Positions 25,150-36,666 of a stretch of 64,000 nt of DNA are shown here, one piece after another. The translations under genes were made by a program, and so were the position numbers. The stretch is from the NCBI GenBank assembly GCA_047936785.1, contig CP176394.1; one strand, given 5' to 3'. Position 1 is the first letter of the stretch; each line of letters opens with the position of its first letter. The notes under the pieces were generated by a model, which saw only the letters and a list, made by a program, of their open reading frames with translations, did no database searches and was not told where the DNA came from. This DNA comes from Acidaminobacterium chupaoyuni (GTDB taxonomy: Bacteria > Bacillota > Clostridia > Oscillospirales > Butyricicoccaceae).

Positions 25150-25815
25150 ATGCCGGAAAAGCAAAAAGTATTCTCAAAAATTTTCACGGCGGCTTTGGCG
25201 CTGATGCTGGCAGCCCAGGTGATATTGATGCTGCTGCCGGGCTTCGGGCCGGGCGGAGCCGAATTCCATCTGACGGCCGCGGCGCTGGAGGCTGTTTTGG
25301 CGCTGGGGGCCTCTGCCGCGGGCACCGGACGGTTCGACGGGAAAAAGCTTCTGCGGCTGCTGTTCACCATTTATTCTATTCACCTGATCGGCGTTTTGTT
25401 TTTTGACGGCAGCTTTGGCAGAACCCCCGGCGACGCCCGGGCAGAATGGTTTTCGGTGAACCTGACGCCTTTTGCCACGATTGCAAACTATTGGGTGAAA
25501 TGGCGGCAGGGGCTGGTGGGCACAAGGGTGGCGGTGACCAACCTATTGGGGAACATTTTGGCTTTTGCACCCATGGGGGTGCTGCTGCCGCTGATCGGGA
25601 AAAAGCCGTGGGGCTTTTTGAAAACGGCCTTTACGGGCGCCGCGCTCATCGCTCTTGCGGAAGTTTTGCAATGGTATTTCGGCGTGGGCAGCTGTGATAT
25701 CGACGATTTCATCTTGAATTTTGCGGGCCTGCTGGCGGCAAGAGCCTGCCTTTGCCTGCCCTGTTTCAGAAAAACGATGGGGCGCAAAACCCCGCCGCGG
25801 GGCAAAAAAGGGTAA
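25150..25815 (+). CDS. VanZ-family membrane protein
   Basis: 221 aa, four to five hydrophobic segments (~10-30, ~37-57, ~70-87, ~133-152, ~160-178). The core NLLGNILAFAPMGVLLP followed by ALAEVLQWYFGVGSCDIDDFILNFAG is the VanZ signature. VanZ-like proteins are membrane proteins, a few of which give low-level teicoplanin resistance; most have no known role. A GCGAGG RBS lies 8 bp before the ATG. It lies 71 bp after nrdJ, with no strong terminator between. Confidence 0.85.
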   Translation: MPEKQKVFSKIFTAALALMLAAQVILMLLPGFGPGGAEFHLTAAALEAVLALGASAAGTGRFDGKKLLRLLFTIYSIHLIGVLFFDGSFGRTPGDARAEWFSVNLTPFATIANYWVKWRQGLVGTRVAVTNLLGNILAFAPMGVLLPLIGKKPWGFLKTAFTGAALIALAEVLQWYFGVGSCDIDDFILNFAGLLAARACLCLPCFRKTMGRKTPPRGKKG

Positions 25816-25830
25816 AAGAAAAAGACTTCC

Positions 25831-26000
25831 GTTTCGGCGGCACCGAACCCGTAGTAACCTGCTTAAGGCAGGTGGGCAAGCTCATCGCAACATCATCGCT
25901 TCCAACTTCCGCCAAAGGCGGGAGGCCTGCAATCCATTGCAATATACGCAATCCCGTTTCGTTACTTTGTGGGTTAAAATGGGTTCGGCACCACCGAAAC
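25831..26000. repeat. Unassigned ~170-bp element bounded by imperfect inverted repeats
   Basis: The left end GTTTCGGCGGCACCGAACCC (25831-25850) and the reverse complement of 25981-26000 agree at most positions (17 of 21 when position 25851/25980 is included). Inside are CCTGC-TTAA-GGCAGG and CCGCC-AAA-GGCGG hairpins; outside the right end, ACCGAAACGA and TCGTTTCGGT form another stem. It is non-coding as far as I can see and could be a structured RNA or a MITE-like insertion. Confidence 0.55.
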
Positions 26001-26058
26001 GAAAGCCTCGTTTCGGTTAGGTTTTACAAAAACTCAGAAAATTATGCTGCCCGGAAGA

Positions 26059-26394
26059 TTAATAACCTTCTTTTTGCGCTTCCAGTTCATCAAGCTCTTC
26101 GTAATAATCGCTCAGACGCTGATCGAACATTTCAAAAACTTCATGCAGAAGATCTTCGTCTTCCAGTGTGACGAGCAGTTCATCGCCGGTTTCTTCATCG
26201 GCTTCGACTTTCAGGATGATGAGTTCATATTCATCTTCCACCGACATTTCGGCCGGGATGAAAGCCATATAGGTTTCGCCGTTATATTCTAAAGTGTCGA
26301 GATGCTCGAGTTCGATCTCCTGGCCGTCTTCATTGGTGACGGTGATAAAGTTGTTGCCGAATTCTTCGCTGCCGCCGTTAGGTGTATTCATCAT
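26059..26394 (-). CDS. DUF1292 domain protein
   Basis: 111 aa, very acidic. The stretch FITVTNEDGQEIELEHLDTLEYNGETYMAFIP followed by ELIILKVE and DELLVTLEDEDLLHEVFEMF is the DUF1292 pattern, a small beta-alpha domain widespread in Firmicutes, usually next to YrrK/YrzL-type genes and without assigned function. Two ATG codons (26394, 26391) follow AGGAG. It is monocistronic here and divergent from the infC operon. Confidence 0.85.
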   Translation of the reverse strand: MMNTPNGGSEEFGNNFITVTNEDGQEIELEHLDTLEYNGETYMAFIPAEMSVEDEYELIILKVEADEETGDELLVTLEDEDLLHEVFEMFDQRLSDYYEELDELEAQKEGY

Positions 26395-26520
26395 AAAAGC
26401 TCCTGTCTGCCGTTAAGGCTTCACTTTTGTTGAGGTTATCGGAAAAATTCCGCGGCATGGCCATATTCGCTTATAGCATATGCAAAGGGAACAGAAAATT
26501 CCACGCCTGCCGCTGCTTTT

Positions 26521-26529
26521 ATTATAGCA
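26521..26529 (-). promoter_or_regulatory. Extended -10 promoter of the DUF1292 gene
   Basis: Minus strand TGC-TATAAT, the same core as in the 112-bp repeats upstream of cls; -35 weak. Confidence 0.45.
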
Positions 26530-26551
26530 TAGAGAAAAGAAATGAAAAGTG

Positions 26552-26580
26552 TTGACATCATAAAAAATACTTGATATACT
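26552..26580 (+). promoter_or_regulatory. Promoter of the infC operon
   Basis: Perfect TTGACA, 17-bp spacer, TATACT. Confidence 0.9.
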
Positions 26581-26587
26581 AACTGTC

Positions 26588-26703
26588 GTAAATGAAGCAG
26601 GCTTGCCCTCACCCTTATGAACAAGAAAGGGTACACATTGTGAAAACATGCTGCGGTGTGTTTTGTCGTAATGTTCGGTCAGGTTCTGCCCGAACTTTTT
26701 TTA
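26588..26703 (+). promoter_or_regulatory. L20-type ribosomal protein leader with attenuator
   Basis: Between the promoter and infC lies a ~120-nt leader that ends in a terminator hairpin (GTTCGG 26673-26678 with CCGAAC 26690-26695, then seven T) placed before the coding region. In Bacillus the infC-rpmI-rplT operon is controlled by premature termination in such a leader, promoted by L20 binding. The same logic is inferred here from layout. Confidence 0.75.
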
Positions 26704-26727
26704 TGTTTTTTTGGAGGTGCTTTTACT

Positions 26728-27249
26728 ATTAGCGGTATGGAACATCAGATTAATGAAGAGATTCGCGAAAAAGAAGTGAGACTGATTGACAGCGAGGGCG
26801 CTCAGATGGGCGTTGTCTCTTTGCAGCAGGCCTTGGCGGCTGCAGAAGAAAAGGGCTTGGATTTGGTGAATATCTCACCGAAAGCGGTTCCCCCTGTTTG
26901 CAAGATCATGGACTACGGTAAATTCCGCTTTGAACAGGCGAAAAAAGAAAAAGAAGCAAAGAAGAATCAGCGCATCGTCGAGATCAAAGAAATTCGCTTT
27001 TCTCCCAAAATTGATGTGCATGACTTTGAAGTGAAAGCGAAAAACGCCAACAAATTCCTGCAGAACGGCGACAAGGTGAAAGTCACCGTGCGTTTCCGCG
27101 GCAGAGAAATGGCGCACACCGGCATCGGCCTTGAGCTGCTGAAAAAATTCGGCGAAGCTTGCGGCGAAAACGGCACGGTGGAAAAAGAAGCAAAACTCGA
27201 AGGCCGCCAGATGATCATGTTCCTGGCGCCGATCAAGAAAAAACCATAA
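26728..27249 (+). CDS. infC: Translation initiation factor IF-3
   Basis: 173 aa if started at the AUU codon at 26728. GGAGGTG (26713-26719) is well placed for AUU-AGC-GGT, whereas the first ATG (26737) is too far from it. AUU-AGC is the start known for Bacillus infC and permits autoregulation by IF-3 discrimination against rare start codons. Sequence blocks: INEEIREKEVRLIDSEG, VCKIMDYGKFRFEQAKKEKEAKK linker and the C-domain IKEIRFSPKIDVHDFEVKA. IF-3 binds the 30S subunit and monitors start-codon/tRNA fidelity. Confidence 0.95.
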   Translation: MSGMEHQINEEIREKEVRLIDSEGAQMGVVSLQQALAAAEEKGLDLVNISPKAVPPVCKIMDYGKFRFEQAKKEKEAKKNQRIVEIKEIRFSPKIDVHDFEVKAKNANKFLQNGDKVKVTVRFRGREMAHTGIGLELLKKFGEACGENGTVEKEAKLEGRQMIMFLAPIKKKP

Positions 27250-27287
27250 CGGCAGCGACCGGTTTTATTTAGAGAGGAGAACAAACA

Positions 27288-27488
27288 ATGCCGAAGATCA
27301 AAACACATACAGGCACGAAAAAGCGTGTGTCTGTAACGAAGAACGGAAAAGTTAAATTTTTCAGCACCAACCGTCGTCATGACATCAAGGGCTGCAAATC
27401 AGCAAAGCGTAAACGGCATCTGCGCAAGGCCAATTTTGCAGGCGCAACAACAGCGGCAACCCTGAAGCGCCTTGTTCCGTACAAATAA
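27288..27488 (+). CDS. rpmI: 50S ribosomal protein L35
   Basis: 66 aa, very basic, begins MPKIKTHTGTKKRVSVT and contains RRHDIKGCKSAKRKRHLRK. Normal length. GAGAGGAG precedes the ATG. Second gene of the infC-rpmI-rplT operon, 38 bp after infC. Confidence 0.97.
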   Translation: MPKIKTHTGTKKRVSVTKNGKVKFFSTNRRHDIKGCKSAKRKRHLRKANFAGATTAATLKRLVPYK

Positions 27489-27518
27489 TTGCATAGTTAA
27501 ACAGGAGGCTTATATAGA

Positions 27519-27872
27519 ATGGCTAGAGTAAAAGGCGCAATGATGACGCGCAAAAGAAGAAAGAAAATCATCAAACTGGCAAAAGGTTACTGGGGCAACA
27601 AAAAAAGTCATTATAAATTAGCGAATCAGCAGGTCATGAAATCCCTGAAATACGCTTATGTCGGCAGAAAGCTGAAAAAGCGCGATTTCAGAAGAATGTG
27701 GATCATCCGTATCAGCGCCGCTTGCGTTGAAAACGGCATCAACTATTCCAGATTCATGAACGGCCTGAAAAAAGCCGGAATCACCTTGAACCGCAAGATG
27801 CTGGCCGAGCTGGCAGTGAGCGATAAGGCCGCTTTCACCGCAATGGTCGAAAAGGCAAAGGCCGCTCTTTAA
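27519..27872 (+). CDS. rplT: 50S ribosomal protein L20
   Basis: 117 aa. Begins MARVKGAMMTRKRRKKIIKLAKGYWG; the 23S-rRNA-binding C-domain contains RISAACVENGINYSRFMNGLKKAGITLNRKMLAELA. Full length. Besides its structural role, L20 is the likely effector of the operon's leader attenuator. Followed by a strong terminator. Confidence 0.97.
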   Translation: MARVKGAMMTRKRRKKIIKLAKGYWGNKKSHYKLANQQVMKSLKYAYVGRKLKKRDFRRMWIIRISAACVENGINYSRFMNGLKKAGITLNRKMLAELAVSDKAAFTAMVEKAKAAL

Positions 27873-27883
27873 TTTCAAAAAGA

Positions 27884-27923
27884 AAACCTCATGGATCCTT
27901 CACGGGATCGATGAGGTTTTTTT
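27884..27923 (+). terminator. Terminator of the infC operon
   Basis: AACCTCAT...ATGAGGTT with inner GATCC/GGATC pairing, followed by seven T. Confidence 0.92.
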
Positions 27924-27998
27924 GTATGGATCGAAGCGGAAAAGGGTATGCTTATGGGGCGGAAGATTGCCGACAAAACCAAAACGGGAGGAAAACCC

Positions 27999-28154
27999 AT
28001 GGCCAAAGCCGGAATGCGAAGACCAAACCCCGAAGAACCCCACGGCACGGAAAGCAACCATAAAAACAAGTTCCCCAAAAACACGGTGGAACCTGTTCCC
28101 GAGATCCAGGGAAAGGCCAAAACGGGCAAAAAGAAGGCCGGACCCATCGAATAA
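27999..28154 (+). CDS. 51-aa basic small protein, unknown
   Basis: Begins MAKAGMRRPNPEEPHG, then a central KNKFPKNTVEPVPEIQG and a Lys/Gly-rich end; hydrophilic, Pro-rich and probably unstructured. GGGAGG lies 8 bp before the ATG, which supports translation. An in-frame ATG at 27948 has no RBS. I do not recognise a named family. It is followed directly by the nested inverted repeat at 28156-28254. Confidence 0.6.
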   Translation: MAKAGMRRPNPEEPHGTESNHKNKFPKNTVEPVPEIQGKAKTGKKKAGPIE

Positions 28155-28155
28155 A

Positions 28156-28254
28156 AAAGCTTTCCGCAATTTGAGATGCCCCCCTATGACGGCAGTTTGC
28201 TCTTTTTACTGCCTTGGTGTAGCGGGGGCATTTCGGCTTTTTGCGGAAAGCTTT
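28156..28254 (+). terminator. Long nested inverted repeat after the 51-aa gene (terminator-like)
   Basis: Three concentric perfect stems: AAAGCTTTCCGCAA/TTGCGGAAAGCTTT (28156-28169 with 28241-28254), ATGCCCCC/GGGGGCAT (28176-28183 with 28224-28231) and GGCAGT/ACTGCC (28191-28196 with 28208-28213). TTTATTTT at the end is compatible with termination, but the size is unusual and a MITE-like or RNA element is possible. Confidence 0.7.
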
Positions 28255-28333
28255 ATTTTGGAAGAAAAACACTTTTTGGGCTTGTGAAGGCGAACGCCTT
28301 TCGTGAGCAGCGGCGCAAAGGCTGAAAATAAAC

Positions 28334-28363
28334 AAAAACCTTCTTCAAACAAGAAGAAGGTTT
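28334..28363. other. Perfect hairpin in the rpoB upstream region
   Basis: AACCTTCTTC...GAAGAAGGTT, followed by a T-rich stretch only on the minus strand, where no gene lies upstream. The remainder of 28255-28378 holds a small AAGGCG-AA-CGCCTT hairpin and nothing else recognised. Confidence 0.5.
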
Positions 28364-28378
28364 GGAAGTTTCGATAGC

Positions 28379-28407
28379 TTGACGGATGAAAAAATGGATG
28401 CTATAAT
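28379..28407 (+). promoter_or_regulatory. Promoter of rpoB
   Basis: TTGACG, 17-bp spacer, perfect TATAAT, about 150 bp before the rpoB start, leaving a long leader. Confidence 0.88.
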
Positions 28408-28553
28408 AATATACTGCATCGAAATGTTTAAATATAGCCGTGCCTTTGCAGTGTTATTTTAACAAAGGATTGCGGCAAGTGCAACAGATAAATGAAACAA
28501 AGAAGCAACGCACCCAAGCGTATCAAAAAGTAACGGGAAATGGAGTGTGGCAA

Positions 28554-31500
28554 ATGAAAAACTGGGAAAAGTACAAGAAGATCCAGTGCGGCAAAAAAGA
28601 GCGTGTCTGCTTTTCGCGTACCAAAGAAGTGCTCACGATGCCGAACCTCATCGAGGTACAGAAGAATTCTTATAAGTGGTTTTTAGAGGTCGGCCTGCGT
28701 GAGGTGTTCCGCGATGTGGGCGCCATCACCGATTACACCGGCAATTTAGAGCTGACTTTCCTGGATTACACCATGGAAGAAGAGCCTAAATACAGCGTGG
28801 AAGAATGCAAAGAGCGCGACGCCACTTATGCGGCGCCGATCAAAGTGCGCATGCGCCTGCGCAACAAAGAGACCGGTGAGATCAAAGAGCAGGAGATCTT
28901 CATGGGCGATTTCCCCGTGATGACGGAAAGCGGCACTTTCATCATCAACGGCGCAGAACGCGTGGTGGTTTCGCAGATCGTGCGTTCCCCCGGCATGTAT
29001 TTCGGCGAGAACAACGACCGCCCCGACAAAGCGATGTTCACCAGCACCATCATCCCTTACCGCGGCGCATGGCTGGAATATGAAACAGACGCCAACGATG
29101 TGTTTTATGTGCGCATCGATAAAAACCGCAAGATCCCCGTTACATCCCTGATCCGCGCCATCGGCATCGGTTCCGACGGCGAGATCAAAGAGCTTTTCGG
29201 CGAAGACGAGCGCATTGTGGCAACTTTGGATAAAGACGCCGCCATCAAGACCACGGATGAAGCGCTGATCGAAATTTACAAACGCCTGCGCCCGGGCGAG
29301 CCCCCCACAGTGGACAGCGCCCAGACCTTGATCAATAATTTATTCTTCGACCCCAAGCGTTATGACCTTTCGGTTGTGGGCCGCTATAAATTCAACAAAA
29401 AAATGGCGATCTCCAAGCGCCTGACCGATAAAAAGATCGCGCGCGTGATCACCGACCCCATGACAGGCGAAGTGCTGGCCACACCGGGCGAGATCCTCAC
29501 AAGAGAACGCGCGGGCGAGATCGAACGCAAGGGCGTGAATGTCGCCTATGTGGATGTGGAAGGCAAAGAAGTTAAAGTGTTTTCCAACGGCATGGTGCAC
29601 CTGAGCGATTTTGTGCCCTGCGATGAAAAAGAGATCGGCGCTTATGAACGCGTTCGCTTCACGGTTCTGCGCGAGCTGATGGAACAATACAGCGGCGATG
29701 AACTGCTGGAAGCCATCCGCGAAAATATGGAAAACCTGATCCCCAAGCATATCATCCCCGATGATATTCTGGCTTCGATCAACTATGTGAACTGCCTGGG
29801 CAACGGCCTTGGCACCACTGATGATATCGACCATCTGGGAAACCGCCGCCTGCGCAGCGTGGGCGAATTGCTGCAAAACCAGTTCCGCATCGGCTTTTCG
29901 CGCATGGAGCGTGTCATCCGCGAGCGCATGACCATTCAGGATCTGGATATCGTTACGCCCCAGTCGCTGATCAATATCCGCCCCGTGACCGCGGCGATCA
30001 AAGAATTCTTCGGTTCTTCGCCTCTGTCGCAGTTCATGGATCAGAACAACCCCCTTGCCGAACTGACGCATAAGCGCCGTATGTCGGCCCTGGGCCCCGG
30101 CGGCTTATCCCGTGACCGCGCGAACTTCGAAGTGCGCGACGTACATTACAGCCACTATGGCCGCCTTTGCCCCATTGAGACCCCTGAAGGCCCGAACATC
30201 GGCCTGATCTCTTATCTGGCAACTTACGCCCGCATCAATGATTACGGCTTTATCGAAGCGCCTTACCGCATCATCGATAAACAGACCGGCATTGTGACCG
30301 ACGAAGTGCAATATATGACCGCCGACATCGAAGATGAATTCATCGTGGCACAGGCCAACGAGCCTTTGGATGAAGACGGCCGCATCAAGGCAGAGCGCGT
30401 GACCTGCCGCCGCCGCGAAGAGATCATCGAAACCGAACGCGAAAAAGTCGATCTGATCGATGTTTCGCCCAAGATGATGGTTTCTGTGGCCACCGCCATG
30501 ATCCCCTTCCTTGAAAACGACGACGCCAACCGCGCCCTGATGGGTTCCAACATGCAGCGTCAGGCAGTGCCTCTGCTGCGCACGGAAGCGCCTTTTGTGG
30601 CCACCGGCATCGAATATAAAGCCGCCGTGGATTCCGGCACACTGCCCCTCGCCCTGGGCGACGGCGTGGTGACAAGAGTTACCGCCCGCGAAGTGACCAT
30701 CAAATATGATGAACTGGGCGAAAAAACACACCGCCTTATCAAGTTCCTGCGTTCCAACCAGGGAACCTGCATCAACCAGCGCCCCATTGTCGATGTGGGC
30801 GAACGGGTGAAAAAGGGCGATGTCATCGCCGACGGCCCTTCCACCTCGCAGGGCGAGCTTTCGCTGGGCAGAAACGCCTTGATCGGTTTTATGAACTGGG
30901 AAGGCTATAACTACGAAGACGCCGTTCTGCTGAACGAAAAACTGGTGAGAGAGGATATGTATACCTCTATTCACATTGAAGAATATGAAACGGAATCCCG
31001 CGACACCAAGCTGGGGCCCGAAGAGATCACCCGCGACATCCCCAATGTGGGCGAAGAAGCGCTGCGCGATCTTGACGAACGCGGCATCATCCGCATCGGC
31101 GCCGAGATCCATTCCGGCGATATTCTGGTGGGCAAGGTAACGCCCAAGGGCGAAACCGAGCTGACCGCCGAAGAACGCCTGCTGCGCGCCATTTTCGGTG
31201 AAAAAGCCCGCGAAGTGCGCGACACCTCGCTGCGCGTTCCTCATGGCGAAAGCGGCATCATTGTGGATGTGAAAGTGTTCACCCGCGCAAACGGCGATGA
31301 ACTCAACCCCGGCGTGAACATGGTGGTTCGCTGCTATATCGCACAGAAGAGAAAGATCTCTGTGGGCGACAAGATGGCCGGCCGCCACGGCAACAAGGGC
31401 GTTGTTTCGCGCATCCTGCCCCAGGAAGATATGCCTTTCCTGGCAGACGGAACACCGCTGGATATCGTTTTGAATCCTCTGGGCGTGCCTTCCCGTATGA

Positions 31501-32270
31501 ACATCGGGCAGGTGCTTGAAGTGCATCTGGGCTATGCGGCCCATGCGCTGGGCCTGCATGTGGCCACCCCCGTGTTCGACGGCGCGAAGGAAGAAGATAT
31601 CCGCGCGCTGTTCAGCGACGCCGGCCTGCGCGAAGACGGCAAGAGCATTTTGTATGACGGCCGCACCGGCGATCCTTTCGACAACCCGGTCACCGTTGGT
31701 TATATGTATTACCTCAAGCTGCATCATCTGGTCGATGATAAGATCCATGCCCGTTCCACCGGCCCTTACAGCCTGGTCACACAGCAGCCTTTGGGCGGCA
31801 AAGCACAGTTCGGCGGCCAGCGCTTCGGCGAAATGGAAGTTTGGGCGCTGGAAGCTTACGGCGCGGCTTATACCCTGCAGGAGATCCTGACCGTGAAATC
31901 CGATGATATCGTGGGCCGTGTGAAGACCTATGAAGCCATCGTCAAGGGCCACAATGTGCCGAAGCCCGGCATCCCCGAATCGTTCAAGGTTCTGGTGAAA
32001 GAACTGCAGTCGCTGGGCCTGGATATCAAGGTTCTGGATAAGAACATGGAAGAGATCAAGCTGAACACGGATGACGACGACGAAGACGGCTTCGAAGAGA
32101 TCGTTCGCGGTGAAAACCTCAGCGAGACCATGGATGACAAGGGCTTTACAAACGATGACGAACTGGCAGACGCCGGCTTTGGCATCGATGAAGACGCAGA
32201 AGACGCTTTGATGGACCTGGAACTGGAACCCGAAGGCGAAGATGATGCGCTTCTCAACGAAGAACTGTAA
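28554..32270 (+). CDS. rpoB: DNA-directed RNA polymerase subunit beta
   Basis: 1238 aa from the ATG at 28554 (GGAG 8 bp upstream; a GTG 38 codons earlier adds non-homologous sequence). The rifampicin region reads SPLSQFMDQNNPLAELTHKRRMSALGPGG, keeping the Asp, His and Ser whose changes usually give resistance. Other landmarks are RDVHYSHYGRLCPIETPEGPNIGLI, GYNYEDAVLLNEK, and GDKMAGRHGNKGV. The C-terminus carries a ~65-residue acidic extension after the conserved end. Core enzyme subunit forming the active site with beta-prime. Expressed with rpoC, 18 bp downstream. Confidence 0.98.
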   Translation: MKNWEKYKKIQCGKKERVCFSRTKEVLTMPNLIEVQKNSYKWFLEVGLREVFRDVGAITDYTGNLELTFLDYTMEEEPKYSVEECKERDATYAAPIKVRMRLRNKETGEIKEQEIFMGDFPVMTESGTFIINGAERVVVSQIVRSPGMYFGENNDRPDKAMFTSTIIPYRGAWLEYETDANDVFYVRIDKNRKIPVTSLIRAIGIGSDGEIKELFGEDERIVATLDKDAAIKTTDEALIEIYKRLRPGEPPTVDSAQTLINNLFFDPKRYDLSVVGRYKFNKKMAISKRLTDKKIARVITDPMTGEVLATPGEILTRERAGEIERKGVNVAYVDVEGKEVKVFSNGMVHLSDFVPCDEKEIGAYERVRFTVLRELMEQYSGDELLEAIRENMENLIPKHIIPDDILASINYVNCLGNGLGTTDDIDHLGNRRLRSVGELLQNQFRIGFSRMERVIRERMTIQDLDIVTPQSLINIRPVTAAIKEFFGSSPLSQFMDQNNPLAELTHKRRMSALGPGGLSRDRANFEVRDVHYSHYGRLCPIETPEGPNIGLISYLATYARINDYGFIEAPYRIIDKQTGIVTDEVQYMTADIEDEFIVAQANEPLDEDGRIKAERVTCRRREEIIETEREKVDLIDVSPKMMVSVATAMIPFLENDDANRALMGSNMQRQAVPLLRTEAPFVATGIEYKAAVDSGTLPLALGDGVVTRVTAREVTIKYDELGEKTHRLIKFLRSNQGTCINQRPIVDVGERVKKGDVIADGPSTSQGELSLGRNALIGFMNWEGYNYEDAVLLNEKLVREDMYTSIHIEEYETESRDTKLGPEEITRDIPNVGEEALRDLDERGIIRIGAEIHSGDILVGKVTPKGETELTAEERLLRAIFGEKAREVRDTSLRVPHGESGIIVDVKVFTRANGDELNPGVNMVVRCYIAQKRKISVGDKMAGRHGNKGVVSRILPQEDMPFLADGTPLDIVLNPLGVPSRMNIGQVLEVHLGYAAHALGLHVATPVFDGAKEEDIRALFSDAGLREDGKSILYDGRTGDPFDNPVTVGYMYYLKLHHLVDDKIHARSTGPYSLVTQQPLGGKAQFGGQRFGEMEVWALEAYGAAYTLQEILTVKSDDIVGRVKTYEAIVKGHNVPKPGIPESFKVLVKELQSLGLDIKVLDKNMEEIKLNTDDDDEDGFEEIVRGENLSETMDDKGFTNDDELADAGFGIDEDAEDALMDLELEPEGEDDALLNEEL

Positions 32271-32288
32271 TACGGAGGGGAAGAAAAA

Positions 32289-35808
<3,520 letters not shown>

Positions 35809-35816
<8 letters not shown>

Positions 35817-35837
35817 TTGAAATTTATCGCATATAAT
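35809..35837 (+). promoter_or_regulatory. Promoter of the L7Ae-rpsL-rpsG-fusA operon, overlapping the rpoC end
   Basis: TTGACT (overlapping the last rpoC codon and stop), 17-bp spacer, perfect TATAAT; 30 bp before the L7Ae-type start. Confidence 0.75.
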
Positions 35838-35867
35838 AATTAACTGCGTGAAGATTTGGAGGACAAG

Positions 35868-36116
35868 ATGCTCTCTGAACTGTTAGAAGGGCCAAAGTCG
35901 ATTGGCCTGAAGCAATCACAGCGCGCTGTGATGGAAGAAACCGCCCATTGCGCCTATGTGGCGCAGGATGCGGAAAGCCATGTCACAGAACCTTTTATGG
36001 CGCTTTGCCGCGAACATGATGTGACGGTTTATACCGTTTCCACCATGAAACAACTGGGCGAAGCATGCGGCATCGATGTGGGTGCTGCCGTTGTGGTGTT
36101 GCTGAAACAACAGTAA
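35868..36116 (+). CDS. L7Ae/L30e-family RNA-binding protein (YbxF-like)
   Basis: 82 aa. Short L7Ae fold with SIGLKQSQRAVMEETAHCAYVAQDAESHV and TVYTVSTMKQLGEACGIDVGAAVVVLL. In Bacillus the equivalent gene ybxF lies in the same place between rpoC and rpsL and its product binds kink-turn RNA and the ribosome. GGAGG precedes the ATG at 35868; three residues differ from the usual GKxGL core, so kink-turn binding is likely but not proven. Confidence 0.85.
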   Translation: MLSELLEGPKSIGLKQSQRAVMEETAHCAYVAQDAESHVTEPFMALCREHDVTVYTVSTMKQLGEACGIDVGAAVVVLLKQQ

Positions 36117-36137
36117 AATTCCGTATTTCGGCTTTTC

Positions 36138-36161
36138 CTCATCCCGCTTTCGCGGGATGAG
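36138..36161 (+). other. Intercistronic hairpin before rpsL
   Basis: CTCATCCCGC/GCGGGATGAG, perfect 10-bp stem with a TTTC loop and no T run; perhaps an RNA-processing or stability element. Confidence 0.6.
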
Positions 36162-36197
36162 TGGAAATAAAGCAATAATTCATTAAGGAGGTGCGTT

Positions 36198-36626
36198 ATG
36201 CCTACATTTAACCAGCTGGTAAGAAAAGGTAGAGAAACAGTGGAATACAAGTCCACATCTCCTGCTCTTCAAAAGGGGTACAACTCCAAAAAGAAGACGA
36301 TGACAGACCTTTCCTCCCCGCAAAAAAGAGGCGTCTGCACAACGGTAAAAACCATGACTCCTAAGAAGCCGAACTCTGCTCTGCGTAAAGTGGCTCGTGT
36401 AAGATTGACAAATGGTATGGAAGTTTGGGGCTATATCCCCGGCGTCGGCCACAATCTGCAGGAACACTCTGTCGTTATGGTAAGAGGCGGCCGTGTTAAG
36501 GATTTGCCCGGTGTTCGTTATCACGTCATCCGCGGCTCTCTGGATACACAGGGCGTGAATGGCCGTATGCAGGCTCGCTCGAAGTATGGCGCAAAGAGAC
36601 CCAAGGCCGGCGCAGCGAAGAAGTAA
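36198..36626 (+). CDS. rpsL: 30S ribosomal protein S12
   Basis: 142 aa. Conserved SSPQKRGVCTTVKTMTPKKPNSALRKVARVRLTNG with the streptomycin-site Lys of PKKPNSALRK, and GHNLQEHSVVMVRGGRVKDLPGVRYH with the methylthiolated Asp. Unusual: MEVWGYIPG where most bacteria have EVTAYIPG or EVTSYI. AAGGAGGTG RBS. S12 lies at the decoding centre and checks codon-anticodon pairing. Confidence 0.97.
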   Translation: MPTFNQLVRKGRETVEYKSTSPALQKGYNSKKKTMTDLSSPQKRGVCTTVKTMTPKKPNSALRKVARVRLTNGMEVWGYIPGVGHNLQEHSVVMVRGGRVKDLPGVRYHVIRGSLDTQGVNGRMQARSKYGAKRPKAGAAKK

Positions 36627-36666
36627 ATCGCTGTTTTTGGCAGCCCCAGCAAATTAAAAAGTGTAT

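Noticed and set aside
25752..26171. Reading frame across the vanZ-DUF1292 gap
   Set aside because: It starts inside vanZ in another frame, runs through palindromic DNA and ends antisense to the DUF1292 gene; no RBS.
28334..28363. Terminator on the plus strand before rpoB
   Set aside because: The hairpin is perfect but no T run follows on the plus strand.
28440..28553. N-terminal extension of rpoB from a GTG
   Set aside because: The 38 added residues resemble no RpoB N-terminus, and the ATG at 28554 has an RBS.
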